DNA of 64,000 nt from CAZDXB01 sp964509335. Lineage in GTDB: Bacteria > Bacteroidota > Ignavibacteria > Kapaibacteriales > UBA2268. Position numbers and translations under genes: made by a program. Each line of letters begins with the position of its first letter. The stretch's first letter is position 1. Shown here in pieces: positions 1 to 8,224 of the stretch. The notes below the pieces were generated by a model. The model made no database searches. It was given only the letters and a program-made list of their open reading frames with translations, and had not been told where the DNA came from. The stretch covers positions 18,007 to 82,006 of the forward strand of contig CAZDXB010000014.1 in the NCBI GenBank assembly GCA_964509335.1, in the 5' to 3' direction.

Positions 1-490
1 TTTCTATTGAAAATGCCATCAAAACGACAAATATGATAGTTAACGATAGTCTCAATAACATAAACTTAAATCCTAAGAACTGTAGTTCCACCATTTCCTG
101 AGGAATCTTTATACACGCCCAAGCGGAAAGAAAAATCACAATATTGGAAAGGCGAGCGCCTTTTTTAATCATCGCCGCAGCGATTGGGAAAGCAACGTAA
201 AGAGGTCCCGTAGGTAGAGACCCAAAAATAACGGCGAGAAAAATACCTTTTATACCCGAAGATTCTCCTAAATATTTTTCAACCGTTTCTTTTGACACCC
301 ATACCATAAATAACCCCATCATCACTATCACGGCGGGAAGTATCCAAATCATTTCAATAAAAAATTCCAACGACGCTGTAATTGCAATCTTTTGTTTTTC
401 GGGAAAGAGCGTAAGTAAAATTAAAGCGGCGAGTAAAGTTACGCCCAAATAAATCAAATCTCGAGTCAAGCCTTTTGCGTTTTTTTTCAT
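1..490 (-). CDS. ArsP/COG0701-type permease, second half (partial, cut by window edge)
   Basis: Inner-membrane permease of the ArsP_1 (DUF318) type; the family includes exporters of organoarsenicals, but the substrate here is unknown. I translated it by hand: it opens MKKNAKGLTRDLIYLG and has about four hydrophobic segments before running off the window. A GSLPTGPLYVAFPIAAA stretch near residue 95 matches the GAIMHIPSLISFPLAAS stretch of the upstream gene, so the two proteins look like the two homologous halves of one duplicated permease. The start ATG overlaps the stop of the upstream half (ATGA), which points to translational coupling and a heterodimer. The C-terminus is not visible. Confidence 0.75.
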   Translation of the reverse strand, partial: MKKNAKGLTRDLIYLGVTLLAALILLTLFPEKQKIAITASLEFFIEMIWILPAVIVMMGLFMVWVSKETVEKYLGESSGIKGIFLAVIFGSLPTGPLYVAFPIAAAMIKKGARLSNIVIFLSAWACIKIPQEMVELQFLGFKFMLLRLSLTIIFVVLMAFSIE

Positions 491-969
491 AATATCGCCC
501 CTATAATCAAAGCGATTATTATTGCAAAGATAAAACTTATTCCATTCCTAAGCAGAGCCATCTTCTTACCCAGTTCTTTTATCTCGAGAGGCAGCGTAAC
601 AATTCCAATCATTGTTAACGTTGTTATAAATACAGCGACAGTAGTAACAGAAGCCCCGTTTTTAAGAAGCGAAGCCGCTAAAGGGAACGAGATTAGGGAA
701 GGGATATGCATAATCGCTCCAAAAACCGCGACAAGCATTATTCCGCCAAACCCCACTTGCTCGCCCGCAAATTCGGATATCTTGCTCGGCGGAACAAAAC
801 CCGAAAGCAGTCCAATAATGATTATGATTACAAAAACCATCGGCAGAATTCGGTAAAATGACTTTAAGGCTACTTTTAACGATTTCTTAGTTTTTTCTTT
901 ACTCTTGATTAAAGAAACACCTAAACATACTAACGCGAAAATATTAATCATCAAAGCTGCGTCGCTCAT
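487..969 (-). CDS. ArsP/COG0701-type permease, first half
   Basis: A 160-residue inner-membrane protein with about four transmembrane segments (near residues 5-22, 40-62, 75-100 and 140-160). The conserved pattern G-x5-P-x4-FPxAA, typical of the ArsP_1 permease repeat, lies around residues 84-100. Full-length family members are usually 300-350 residues with two such repeats; here each repeat is its own gene, overlapping by four bases. The family transports organoarsenicals or other small solutes in some bacteria; no arsR-like regulator or redox partner is visible, so the substrate is open. It is the first gene of a leftward operon. Confidence 0.75.
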   Translation of the reverse strand: MSDAALMINIFALVCLGVSLIKSKEKTKKSLKVALKSFYRILPMVFVIIIIIGLLSGFVPPSKISEFAGEQVGFGGIMLVAVFGAIMHIPSLISFPLAASLLKNGASVTTVAVFITTLTMIGIVTLPLEIKELGKKMALLRNGISFIFAIIIALIIGAIL

Positions 970-1586
970 AATTCGCTTCCCGTATTTTTGATTTAATTAT
1001 TTGCGGCTACTTTAATTAATCGTTACTTTTCCTTCCATAAAAAAACAAGTATAGCTAATATTTCTATGAAGAACAATAAATATAAGTTTATTTTAATTTT
1101 TAAGACAAAGCAATAAATTCACACACAGGCAAGCCTGCGCGCTTCCAAAGTAAATTAGCGTAAAGCGATTGAATATAAACTTTTCAGACTATATTGAATG
1201 GACGCATCGGGGCTTGCCCCGATGTAATATTTGAGTTTTTAGACAGCCTCTTAATTGTTGTATTCAAAGGATTGTCATATATTATAAACTTCGCTTAACT
1301 TTGTCTAAGCTAATCTTGAGGTTTCTTAGCCTAATTCTCAAATTTTTACCTCATTACCAAATTGGAACTTAATAACGAGCAGGCAACTTCAACAATGATA
1401 TGCGCTTACAAAACACAATAACAATTAGAGTAATAGTTAAAAAGTAAGATAAGGTATAAAGCTATATATATGTGCGTAACATATATACCATTTATACGTT
1501 ATATTAGATAAAGAGAAAAAGACAAAAAGCGGAAATGAAAACAAACGGCAAAATAGAGATGAAAACGAAAGCGAAAGAAAAAGTTG
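970..1586. other. Intergenic region with one hairpin repeat
   Basis: About 600 bases without a credible gene between the leftward permease operon and tRNA-Leu. It is AT-rich and contains one strong hairpin repeat (listed separately) and short AT-alternating stretches near 1460-1500. No coding region with a start and ribosome-binding site is visible on either strand. Confidence 0.6.
1202..1250. repeat. Dispersed hairpin repeat, family R1, copy 1
   Basis: CATCGGGG and CCCCGATG form a perfect 8-bp stem with loop CTTG, followed by an AT-rich tail (TAATATTTGAG) and AGACAGCCTC. The hairpin and tail recur near 25106-25145 with few changes, and the GACAGCCTC tail recurs near 63933. It lies in intergenic DNA and has no T-tract, so it is a dispersed repeat rather than a terminator. 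Confidence 0.7.
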
Positions 1587-1673
1587 TACTCGGAGTGGGA
1601 CTTGAACCCACACGGCCTATGAAAGGCCACAGGATTTTAAGTCCTGTGCGTCTACCAATTCCGCCATCCGAGC
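1587..1673 (-). tRNA. tRNA-Leu (UAA)
   Basis: The reverse strand folds as a class II tRNA of 87 bases: acceptor GCTCGGA pairs with TCCGAGT (first pair G-U), the D-loop carries AATTGGTAGACGC, and the anticodon loop is CTTAAAA between CAGGA and TCCTG. There is a long variable arm (GGCCTTTCATAGGCC) and a TψC arm with GGTTCAAGTCC. The anticodon UAA reads leucine UUA. The 3' CCA is not encoded. Confidence 0.95.
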
Positions 1674-1847
1674 GCGACTGCAAATTTAATCATTACGTCT
1701 TTTTAATTCAAAAAAAATTTTCAAAAAAAAATTATTTAGTTGCAAATTTGCCGTTTCTCATTAAACTTAATCAAAATTCAAATTGTCAAAACTATGAACA
1801 CGAATAAGAAAATAACAGATTGTAAAATAATTTTGGAGGACAGAAAA

Positions 1848-2981
1848 ATGAAAAAGCTACTCATTATAATCGCAAGCGTTATAGTCGCGGCTTTCTTCTT
1901 AGAAAGTTGCGTCGCGACTCACGGAAGTAGGGACGAGTATTTCGGTTACAGCAACTCGCCCGAGCAAAACAAAGACAACGTTTATCAGGAAGAAACCGTG
2001 GTTAGATTCGACGAGAATAAAGAAAAAAATTGGAAAAATCCTTTGTCGGAAGATTACGAAGAACAACGTAGAGAAAATAAAGAAGTAGTTTACAACAACT
2101 TCAACAACGTTCAGTACGTTCCCGTTATAGTCCCTTGGTGGGATAGATACTACAGTTGGTTCTACTACCCCGAGCCCGTTTATAGAGTGAATTTCGCTTG
2201 GGGCCATTACTGGGGATGGGATTGGTATAATCCTAGGTATTATCATCATCCCTATTACGGCTATCATTGGGGACCGTATTACAGTCCTTATAGCCATCAT
2301 TACGGCTATCATGGCTGGTACCATCAACCGTATTATTCCTACGGCTATCACGGTTCGCCCGCGTATAAGAAATCAAAAAGCGACCGCTCCAGAAGAACTT
2401 TCGGTCCCGGTAGAGGCGACTTGTCCGGCGGAACCGGCAGCAGAGAAAAAAGCGGCGTTCGTTCGTTCGGCAAAAAATCAGGACCGGCTTCGGCGAGTTC
2501 AGCGAGAAATATGAGCGAAGTAAGCTCCTCGGCTTATCAAGAACCCGGCAGAAGAGCATTGAAAGCGGCGGACATTAAAAAAGTTGATATAAATTCTTCA
2601 AAACCAAATAGAGCCAGCAAATCTTCTATTAGAACTATTTACGACGAAGGAGCGAGAAGCGAGAGAAAATTCAACAAAACGGAGACTTTTGACTGGTTCA
2701 ACGACAACAAAAGGTCGAGTAGCTCAAGAAACACAAAAAATGTAAACAGTATCGGTCGCGAACGTCCTTCTTCGAATAGTTCTAAAAAATACGGTTCGCC
2801 TTCGCGCTCAAATCGCGGCTCGTCCTATCGCGGCGGCAGTTCAAGGAGTTCGAGCGGTTCGAGGTCCGGTTACAAATCTTCGGGGTCTTCAAGCAGAAGC
2901 TCCGGCTCGTCTTCAAGGTCGAGCGGCGGCTCGAGAAGTTCCGGCAGTTCGAGAAGCGGTTCGAGAGGTTCGGGTAGGTAA
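1848..2981 (+). CDS. Secreted lipoprotein with Tyr/His-rich and Ser/Arg/Gly-rich low-complexity regions
   Basis: No recognised domain. The chosen ATG follows GGAGGA by seven bases and gives a classic lipoprotein signal: positive start, hydrophobic run, then lipobox LESC with Cys at residue 22. Residues ~100-170 are very rich in Tyr, His, Trp and Pro (for example YGYHWGPYYSPYSHHYGYHG), and the last ~75 residues are almost only Ser, Arg and Gly. An upstream in-frame ATG at 1740 would add 36 residues and bury the signal peptide, so I rejected it. Likely anchored in the outer membrane or periplasm. The aromatic/His block could bind metal or mediate assembly, but that is a guess. The FadL-like gene follows after 24 bases, probably in one operon. 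Confidence 0.75.
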   Translation: MKKLLIIIASVIVAAFFLESCVATHGSRDEYFGYSNSPEQNKDNVYQEETVVRFDENKEKNWKNPLSEDYEEQRRENKEVVYNNFNNVQYVPVIVPWWDRYYSWFYYPEPVYRVNFAWGHYWGWDWYNPRYYHHPYYGYHWGPYYSPYSHHYGYHGWYHQPYYSYGYHGSPAYKKSKSDRSRRTFGPGRGDLSGGTGSREKSGVRSFGKKSGPASASSARNMSEVSSSAYQEPGRRALKAADIKKVDINSSKPNRASKSSIRTIYDEGARSERKFNKTETFDWFNDNKRSSSSRNTKNVNSIGRERPSSNSSKKYGSPSRSNRGSSYRGGSSRSSSGSRSGYKSSGSSSRSSGSSSRSSGGSRSSGSSRSGSRGSGR

Positions 2982-3005
2982 TACAACAATAATTCGGAGG
3001 TAGAA

Positions 3006-4460
3006 ATGAAAACGAAAGTTTTACTATACGCGTTAATAGTAACGATATTATCAATATTCCCCCTACGCTCGCAAACAATAGAAGACGCTCTCCGTCTCTC
3101 CCAGTCGAATTCAATTATAACGGCAAGAGCCGGCGCGCTGGGAGCGGCTTATCACGGAATACTCGACGACTTTTCGGCTATATCATACAACCCCGCCGGA
3201 CTGGCTCTCATCGACAAAGGAGAGATGTCTATCGGATTAGGCTTCCAGAGAAACAGAGCGCAAACGGAATATTACGACAATACAATAGAAAGAAGCGAAA
3301 ACGAACCGTATATCTCTAACTTCGGCGTAGTATCGCCTTTCCAAACTGGATTGGGAGCGGCTACTATCGCAATTGGATATTATCACGAAAGCGATTACGA
3401 CAACTCGATTGACTTCGGAGGATTCAATCCTAACTCGACTTATACTAAATACGACGCCGATATGTTCGGTCAAGACGGTTACGCTTGGAATTTGTGGCTT
3501 GCCGACGACAGCGATAATTGCTGGACGCCCGTAAACGATAGCCTCTACCAAAGCGGAATGATAGAAGAAAGCGGCGGACTGCACAACGTTAGCGGAGCGT
3601 TATCTTTCGAGCTATCGAAATTCCTAACGGTCGGAGTATCCATCGCAGGCAAATGGGGCTCTTACTCTTATATAAGAAACTTTAAAGAACAGGACGTAGA
3701 TAATCTATACACTACGGAAGATAGAATAATTGTCATAGACGATTCAACCGGAGAGGAACAAAGTCTCCCTGTCGATTTGGACTACGTTTCGGTAAAAGAA
3801 CAATACGAACAAAGCATATCCGGCGTTACCGGCTCGTTCGGATTGTTAATGAAATTTCCCGATTTCTTCAGATTTGGATTCTCGGTAACTTTACCGACGG
3901 CATACGATATAACTGAAGACTTCAGTCAAGACGCCAGTTCAAAATTCGACAACGAAGATAAATTTAATACTTCTTACTCAGGCGACAACACGTATTCCTT
4001 CTTTTCGCCTTGGATTTTTTCGGCGGGAATGTCCTTCCATTTCGCCGGCTTCACTCTATCTTCGGGGATAGAATTCAACGACGTTACTCAAATGGAATTC
4101 ACCGAGGCGGTTTCCTCGTTGAGCGACCTGAATTTAATAATTGCAAGAGACCTGCAAGGACAGTTCAAGTGGGGCGTCGGAGCCGAATACGAAATACCGC
4201 TTATACCGGCGGCGATTCGCGCTTCTTATAACGAAGTTTCAAGCCCCTACGCCGCCGAAAACGTTCCGGAAAAAAGCCTGAAAACAATAGGCTTAGGATG
4301 CGGATTTTATCTCGCTCCAAATATAAGAATGGACGCGTTATTCAGATGGTCGGATTTCCAAGATATGTGGCATCTATACGGCTCCGGCAACTACGACTCG
4401 GAAATGTATATCAACGACAAACCGCTTGATTTTGGACTACAAATAACTTATAGATATTAA
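3006..4460 (+). CDS. OmpP1/FadL-family outer-membrane protein
   Basis: A 484-residue beta-barrel. The signal peptide ends near residue 22 (PLRSQ). The start of the mature protein has the family hallmark: ARAGALGAAYHGILDD followed by FSAISYNPAGLALI, matching the FadL/TodX/PorV pattern of a plug region with an NPAG motif. The rest alternates aromatic and polar residues as in barrel strands and ends ...FGLQITYRY with a C-terminal aromatic. FadL proteins let hydrophobic compounds cross the outer membrane; PorV relatives act in T9SS. The sequence does not decide between these. GGAGGT lies just upstream of the start. The DUF72 remnant starts one base after the stop. Confidence 0.8.
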   Translation: MKTKVLLYALIVTILSIFPLRSQTIEDALRLSQSNSIITARAGALGAAYHGILDDFSAISYNPAGLALIDKGEMSIGLGFQRNRAQTEYYDNTIERSENEPYISNFGVVSPFQTGLGAATIAIGYYHESDYDNSIDFGGFNPNSTYTKYDADMFGQDGYAWNLWLADDSDNCWTPVNDSLYQSGMIEESGGLHNVSGALSFELSKFLTVGVSIAGKWGSYSYIRNFKEQDVDNLYTTEDRIIVIDDSTGEEQSLPVDLDYVSVKEQYEQSISGVTGSFGLLMKFPDFFRFGFSVTLPTAYDITEDFSQDASSKFDNEDKFNTSYSGDNTYSFFSPWIFSAGMSFHFAGFTLSSGIEFNDVTQMEFTEAVSSLSDLNLIIARDLQGQFKWGVGAEYEIPLIPAAIRASYNEVSSPYAAENVPEKSLKTIGLGCGFYLAPNIRMDALFRWSDFQDMWHLYGSGNYDSEMYINDKPLDFGLQITYRY

Positions 4461-4461
4461 T

Positions 4462-4821
4462 ATGAACTTAAAAATCGGAACCTCGGGCTGGAGCTACAAA
4501 CACTGGTCCGAGGTTTTCTATCCCAAAAACTTAAAGCGCAACGAGTATCTTGAATTTTATTCGAAGAAATTCAAAACAGCCGAAATCAACTCCACTTTCT
4601 ATAGACTTCCCTTCGTCCAATTCATTAGCTCTTGGAATAAAAGAACAGGGGAAGACTTTCACTTTTCTATAAAACTAACGCGAAGAGCGACACATTATAA
4701 AAGACTGAAAGTTGACGACGATTTAAAAGAAGCTCTCGACAAGTTCTTCGGCAGGCTCGCCCCTCTGAAAAAGAAAATTGACGTTATACTAATTCAATTG
4801 CCCCCATCGCAACGTTCCTGA
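4462..4821 (+). pseudogene. DUF72 (YecE-like) gene truncated to its N-terminal half
   Basis: The 119 residues match the N-terminal half of the DUF72/YecE family (usually about 240 residues): KIGTSGWSYKHW at the start, AEINSTFYRLP near residue 40, FSIKLTRRATH near residue 72 and a strand ending ILIQLPPS. Directly after that conserved strand the frame runs into repeat DNA and stops, so the C-terminal half of the TIM-barrel-like fold is missing. DUF72 function is not settled. I call it a broken gene, because a half barrel is unlikely to fold; a transcript from the FadL gene would still cover it. Confidence 0.8.
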
Positions 4822-4845
4822 TTCCCAAATTCCAATACCATCGCG

Positions 4846-4956
4846 ACTCTCCTAATTCCCAAATTCCAGACTCTTCTAATTCCCAAATTCCAGCCTCTTC
4901 TAATTCCCAAATTCCAGCCTCACTCCTAATTCCCAAATTAGAATTTGGGAATTAGT
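4846..4956. repeat. 24-bp tandem repeats ending in a 30-bp palindrome
   Basis: Three head-to-tail 24-base units begin at 4846, 4870 and 4894, each containing CTAATTCCCAAATTCCAG; a degenerate half unit sits at 4817-4834. The array ends in a palindrome at 4926-4955 with arms CTAATTCCCAAATT and AATTTGGGAATTAG. It fills the gap between the cut DUF72 gene and the convergent alaS. There are no unique spacers between units, so it is not a CRISPR array. Confidence 0.85.
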
Positions 4957-4972
4957 TTAACCGCTATACTCC

Positions 4973-7522
4973 TCAACCGCTTATAAACTCTTCCACAACA
5001 TCCGGGAACTTCTCGATTAACTCCGGTATTTTATCGCCGCGCTTGCCGCCGGCGGTCGCAATATGCGGTTTGCCGCCGCCGCCGCCGCCCAATATCTTCG
5101 CGGCTTTGCCGACAATTTTACCGGCCGGCGCTTTCTTCTTCAAATCGTCCGTTACCACGCAAACCAACTGCGCTTTGCCGTCCAATTCAATCGCGAGCAA
5201 ACCGATTCCATTCTCTTTTAGCGCGTTCCTTAAACCGTCGCCCATAGTTCTCAATTGGTCCATATTGCCCGCTTCTATTTTCTTAGCGACAACTTTAACG
5301 CCGCCGACTTCTTTAGCGTCGTCTATCCAATCCTCCATTTGCGACTTAGTATTGTCAACTTGCTTCGCCGCCAAGCCCTTTTCCATCTTTTTCATACTTT
5401 TGCGCAACTCTTCGACTTTCGCTCTATCCTCTCGTTCCCGCTCCTGCAGCCGATATATATAATCCGCTACGCCTTTGCCCGTTACCGCTTCGATTCTTCT
5501 GACGCCCGCGGCGACGGAGGTCTCCTCCGTTATTTTGAACAATCCGATTTCGCTCGTATTGCTTACGTGCGTTCCGCCGCAAAGCTCCATCGAATAATCT
5601 TTGTCCATCGAAACGACTCTAACGCTCTCGCCGTATTTGTCGCCGAAGAACATCTTGATTTTGGGATTCTTCTGGGCTTCGTCGATGGATAGCTCTTCGG
5701 TCTCCACGTCGTTGCCTTCGAGAATCTTTTTATTCACCAGCGTCTCGATTTCTTTTATTTCCTCGTCGCTCAACTTCTCGAAATGATTGAAATCGAATCG
5801 CAAATAATCAGGCGACACTAACGAGCCGGACTGCTTCACGTGCTCGCCTAAAACAAGTCTCAAAGCTTCGTGAAGCAAATGCGTCGCCGAATGGTTGCGC
5901 ATAATAGCTTTTCGGCGCTCGCCGTCAACTCTGGCTAAAACAGTTTCGCCTTCTATAGATTCAACGGTCTTATCGCAAAAATGGACTATCGCCTGGCCGG
6001 AAGCTTTTACGTCCTCGACTCGGTATTCCTCGCCGGCGGTTACTACAACGCCTGTATCGGCTACCTGACCGCCGCTCTCGGCGTAAAACGGCGTTTTATC
6101 GAGAACAAGTTTATTGTCCTTTGCGTAAATAACTTTCGCTTCGGTTTCCAAAGTCTCCCTGCCGACAAATTCGCTCTTCGCTTCGACTTCAGGAGTCGCC
6201 GCCTCTTGCGAAGTCGTTTTCCTCGCCTCGCGGGAGCGTTTTTTCTGTCTTTTCATATTCTCGTCGAAGCCCCGCTCGTCAACTTCTATTCCGTGTTCCC
6301 TCGCTATCAAGCGCGTCAAATCCAGCGGAAATCCGAAAGTGTCGTAAAGTAAAAACGCGTCGCTCCCCTTTAAAATCTTCTCGCTTTTCAAAGCTCGTTC
6401 TTTGAAACCTTCGAATTTTTCCAATCCGCGCTCCAAAGTTTGCAAAAAGCTCACTTCCTCCGCCTTAATAGTCTTTTCTATGGTCGTCTGATGGTCTTTC
6501 AATTCGTCGAAAAAATCGCCCATAGCGTCAATTAGCGTCGGAATCAATTTATAAATTATAGGCTCGGTAAAGCCTAAATTCTTAGCGTATCTGCTAGCTC
6601 GCCGGAGTATTCTTCTCAAAACGTAGCCGCGGCCTTCGTTGCCGGGTAAAGCTCCGTCCGCGATAGAAAACGCCAAAGCTCTCACGTGGTCGGCTATCAC
6701 TCGCATAGCCGTATCCTCGGTATTTTCCATATCGTAAGTGTATTTCCCGCCGCTTAACTCCTCGATTTTATTAATAAGCGGCATAAACACGTCGGTGTCG
6801 TAATTAGACGCCTTGCCTTGCAAAACGGAAACAATTCTCTCGAACCCCATCCCCGTATCCACGTGCTTAGATTTCAATTCCTCCAGCGTTCCGTCTTTTT
6901 TTCTGTTGTATTGAATGAAAACTAAATTCCAAATCTCGATAACTTCGGGAACGTCTTTGTTTATCAGTTTGCCGCCGTTTTTGTCTTCCGTTCTATCGTA
7001 GTGGATTTCGCTGCAAGGACCGCAAGGACCGGTCTCTCCCATTTCCCAAAAATTGTCCTTCTCGTCGAATCTATATATTCTATCTTCGGGCAGATATTTC
7101 TTCCAAATCTCGTAGGCTTCGTCGTCGGTTCTGAAAACGGTAGCGAACAAACGCTCTTTATCCAAACTCCACGCTTCCGTTAAAAGCTCCCAAGCCCATT
7201 CAATCGCTTCCTCTTTATAATAATCGCCGAAGCTCCAGTTGCCAAGCATCTCGAAAAAAGTGTGATGGTAAGTGTCAACCCCCACTTGCTCCAAGTCGTT
7301 ATGCTTACCGCTAACTCTGATGCACTTTTGCGTGTCCGTCGCTCTGGTGAAGCCTCTGTCGCCCTCTCCTAAAAATATATCCTTAAACTGATTCATCCCA
7401 GCGTTTGTGAACAGCAACGTCGGGTCGCCGTGCGGAATAACAGGCGCGCTCGGCGTAATTTTATGCCCTTTAGACGCGAAAAAATCGAGAAACGATTGTC
7501 TTACTTCATTTGCCTTCCACAT
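4973..7522 (-). CDS. alaS: Alanine--tRNA ligase
   Basis: Class II aminoacyl-tRNA synthetase that charges tRNA-Ala in the cytoplasm. At 849 residues it is close to the usual ~870. The N-terminus RQSFLDFFASKGH and PTLLFTNAGMNQFKD are the aminoacylation-domain signatures. The editing domain carries the zinc/HxxxH motif (RNHSATHLLH) and CGGTHVSNT, needed to clear mischarged Ser or Gly. The C-terminal DHHA1/C-Ala part ends with the glycine-rich GGGGGGKPHIATAGG. AAGGA precedes the ATG. The gene converges on the truncated DUF72 gene, with the repeat array between them. Confidence 0.97.
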   Translation of the reverse strand: MWKANEVRQSFLDFFASKGHKITPSAPVIPHGDPTLLFTNAGMNQFKDIFLGEGDRGFTRATDTQKCIRVSGKHNDLEQVGVDTYHHTFFEMLGNWSFGDYYKEEAIEWAWELLTEAWSLDKERLFATVFRTDDEAYEIWKKYLPEDRIYRFDEKDNFWEMGETGPCGPCSEIHYDRTEDKNGGKLINKDVPEVIEIWNLVFIQYNRKKDGTLEELKSKHVDTGMGFERIVSVLQGKASNYDTDVFMPLINKIEELSGGKYTYDMENTEDTAMRVIADHVRALAFSIADGALPGNEGRGYVLRRILRRASRYAKNLGFTEPIIYKLIPTLIDAMGDFFDELKDHQTTIEKTIKAEEVSFLQTLERGLEKFEGFKERALKSEKILKGSDAFLLYDTFGFPLDLTRLIAREHGIEVDERGFDENMKRQKKRSREARKTTSQEAATPEVEAKSEFVGRETLETEAKVIYAKDNKLVLDKTPFYAESGGQVADTGVVVTAGEEYRVEDVKASGQAIVHFCDKTVESIEGETVLARVDGERRKAIMRNHSATHLLHEALRLVLGEHVKQSGSLVSPDYLRFDFNHFEKLSDEEIKEIETLVNKKILEGNDVETEELSIDEAQKNPKIKMFFGDKYGESVRVVSMDKDYSMELCGGTHVSNTSEIGLFKITEETSVAAGVRRIEAVTGKGVADYIYRLQEREREDRAKVEELRKSMKKMEKGLAAKQVDNTKSQMEDWIDDAKEVGGVKVVAKKIEAGNMDQLRTMGDGLRNALKENGIGLLAIELDGKAQLVCVVTDDLKKKAPAGKIVGKAAKILGGGGGGKPHIATAGGKRGDKIPELIEKFPDVVEEFISG

Positions 7523-7661
7523 AAAAATCCTTCGTTAAAATTCCAAAAATGAAATTACTCGTCTTTCCAAAAATAAGTAAAACGAAATAAAAACGAATTT
7601 AACTTTTTCTGGAAGTTAAACCTTCCGAAGGTTCGCCGTTCTGTATTTGAAAAATCACTAG

Positions 7662-7750
7662 CTCCGTCCTTTAGGGCGGAGGAAAAGTCCCAATTAGTAA
7701 GTGGTAATTAGTAATTAAAAAAAGTTTGCCTTGTTCCGCCCGCTCCCGCT
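7662..7750. repeat. Composite repeat R4, copy A
   Basis: Begins with the hairpin CTCCGTCC-TTTA-GGGCGGAG, continues through an AT-rich linker (CCAATTAGTAAGTGGTAATT) and ends with GTTCCGCCCGCTCCCGC. The same order of blocks occurs at 46470-46557. In this copy the second inverted arm after CTCCCGC has been lost, and a larger tract of other hairpins follows before the TTTGCCGCGC block at 8071-8110. Confidence 0.8.
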
Positions 7751-7801
7751 TTAACCCATCCCAAACCCTTCCCTTTAGAAAAAGGGAAGGGCTTTTTTCC
7801 T

Positions 7802-7827
7802 CCTTCCAAAACTCCGATTTTGGAAGG
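7802..7827. repeat. Dispersed hairpin repeat R3, copy 1
   Basis: CCTTCCAAAA and TTTTGGAAGG pair around the loop CTCCGA. A near-identical element ends the window at 63975-64000, where CC/GG in the arms is replaced by GT/GT. Both copies are preceded by a run of T and TCCT. Confidence 0.75.
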
Positions 7828-7894
7828 AATATTTATCTAATGCCCAAATTCCAATTGGGGGGTTATGCTTGTGTCGCCGCGTCTGTCTCCTCTC

Positions 7895-7927
7895 AGATGT
7901 GCCACACCTGCGAGGTGTGGCACATCT
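7895..7927. repeat. 15-bp perfect inverted repeat with 3-base loop
   Basis: AGATGTGCCACACCT and AGGTGTGGCACATCT pair perfectly around GCG. No T-tract follows on either strand, and no gene is close enough for it to be an operator. It is probably another small palindromic element in the mosaic. Confidence 0.8.
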
Positions 7928-8224
7928 CAAGACGCAATAAAAGCCCCCTCCCTTTGCTAAAGGGAGAGCTGGAGAGGGTTTGAATTCCAATTTAGAAAGT
8001 AGACTGTAACCGCTTGGTAAATAATGAATTAATCCTCTCCCCGCTTGCGGGGAGAGTTAGAGAGGGGTTTCTTGTGTCGCGCCTTTGCCGCGCAGAGCGC
8101 GGCTGTATGCGTCTCTTCGCGGGAGCGTTGGGACGAGCAATGTTATATATATATCAATATCTTACTCCCTCCCTTTGCTAAAGGGAGGGTTCTGGAGTTC
8201 CGTCCGCTCTACGAGAAAACGTCC

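Larger units (their letters stand above)
7523..8224. other. 700-base intergenic mosaic of hairpin repeats
   Basis: No gene is supported here; short frames on both strands are low-complexity translations of repeats. Structures seen: AACCTTCCGAAGGTT near 7619, the composite repeat at 7662-7750, an 11-bp hairpin with T-tract at 7766-7798, a hairpin at 7802-7827, a 15-bp perfect stem at 7895-7927, CTCTCCCC/GGGGAGAG at 8034-8055, and two copies of CCTCCCTTTGCTAAAGGGAG (near 7950 and 8166). A TTTGCCGCGC element lies at 8071-8110. The region seems to have grown by repeated insertion of small palindromic elements. Confidence 0.7.

Noticed and set aside
1535..1807. Rightward 90-codon frame across tRNA-Leu
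   Set aside because: It runs antisense through the tRNA; GVGLEPTRPMKGH is a known false translation of a reverse tRNA-Leu, and no ribosome-binding site is present.
4846..4956. Tandem 24-base repeats as a CRISPR array
   Set aside because: Units abut directly without unique spacers, and no cas gene is present.
7766..7798. Hairpin with T-tract as a terminator
   Set aside because: It looks like a rightward rho-independent terminator (11-bp stem), but no rightward gene ends upstream; it is better seen as part of the repeat mosaic.
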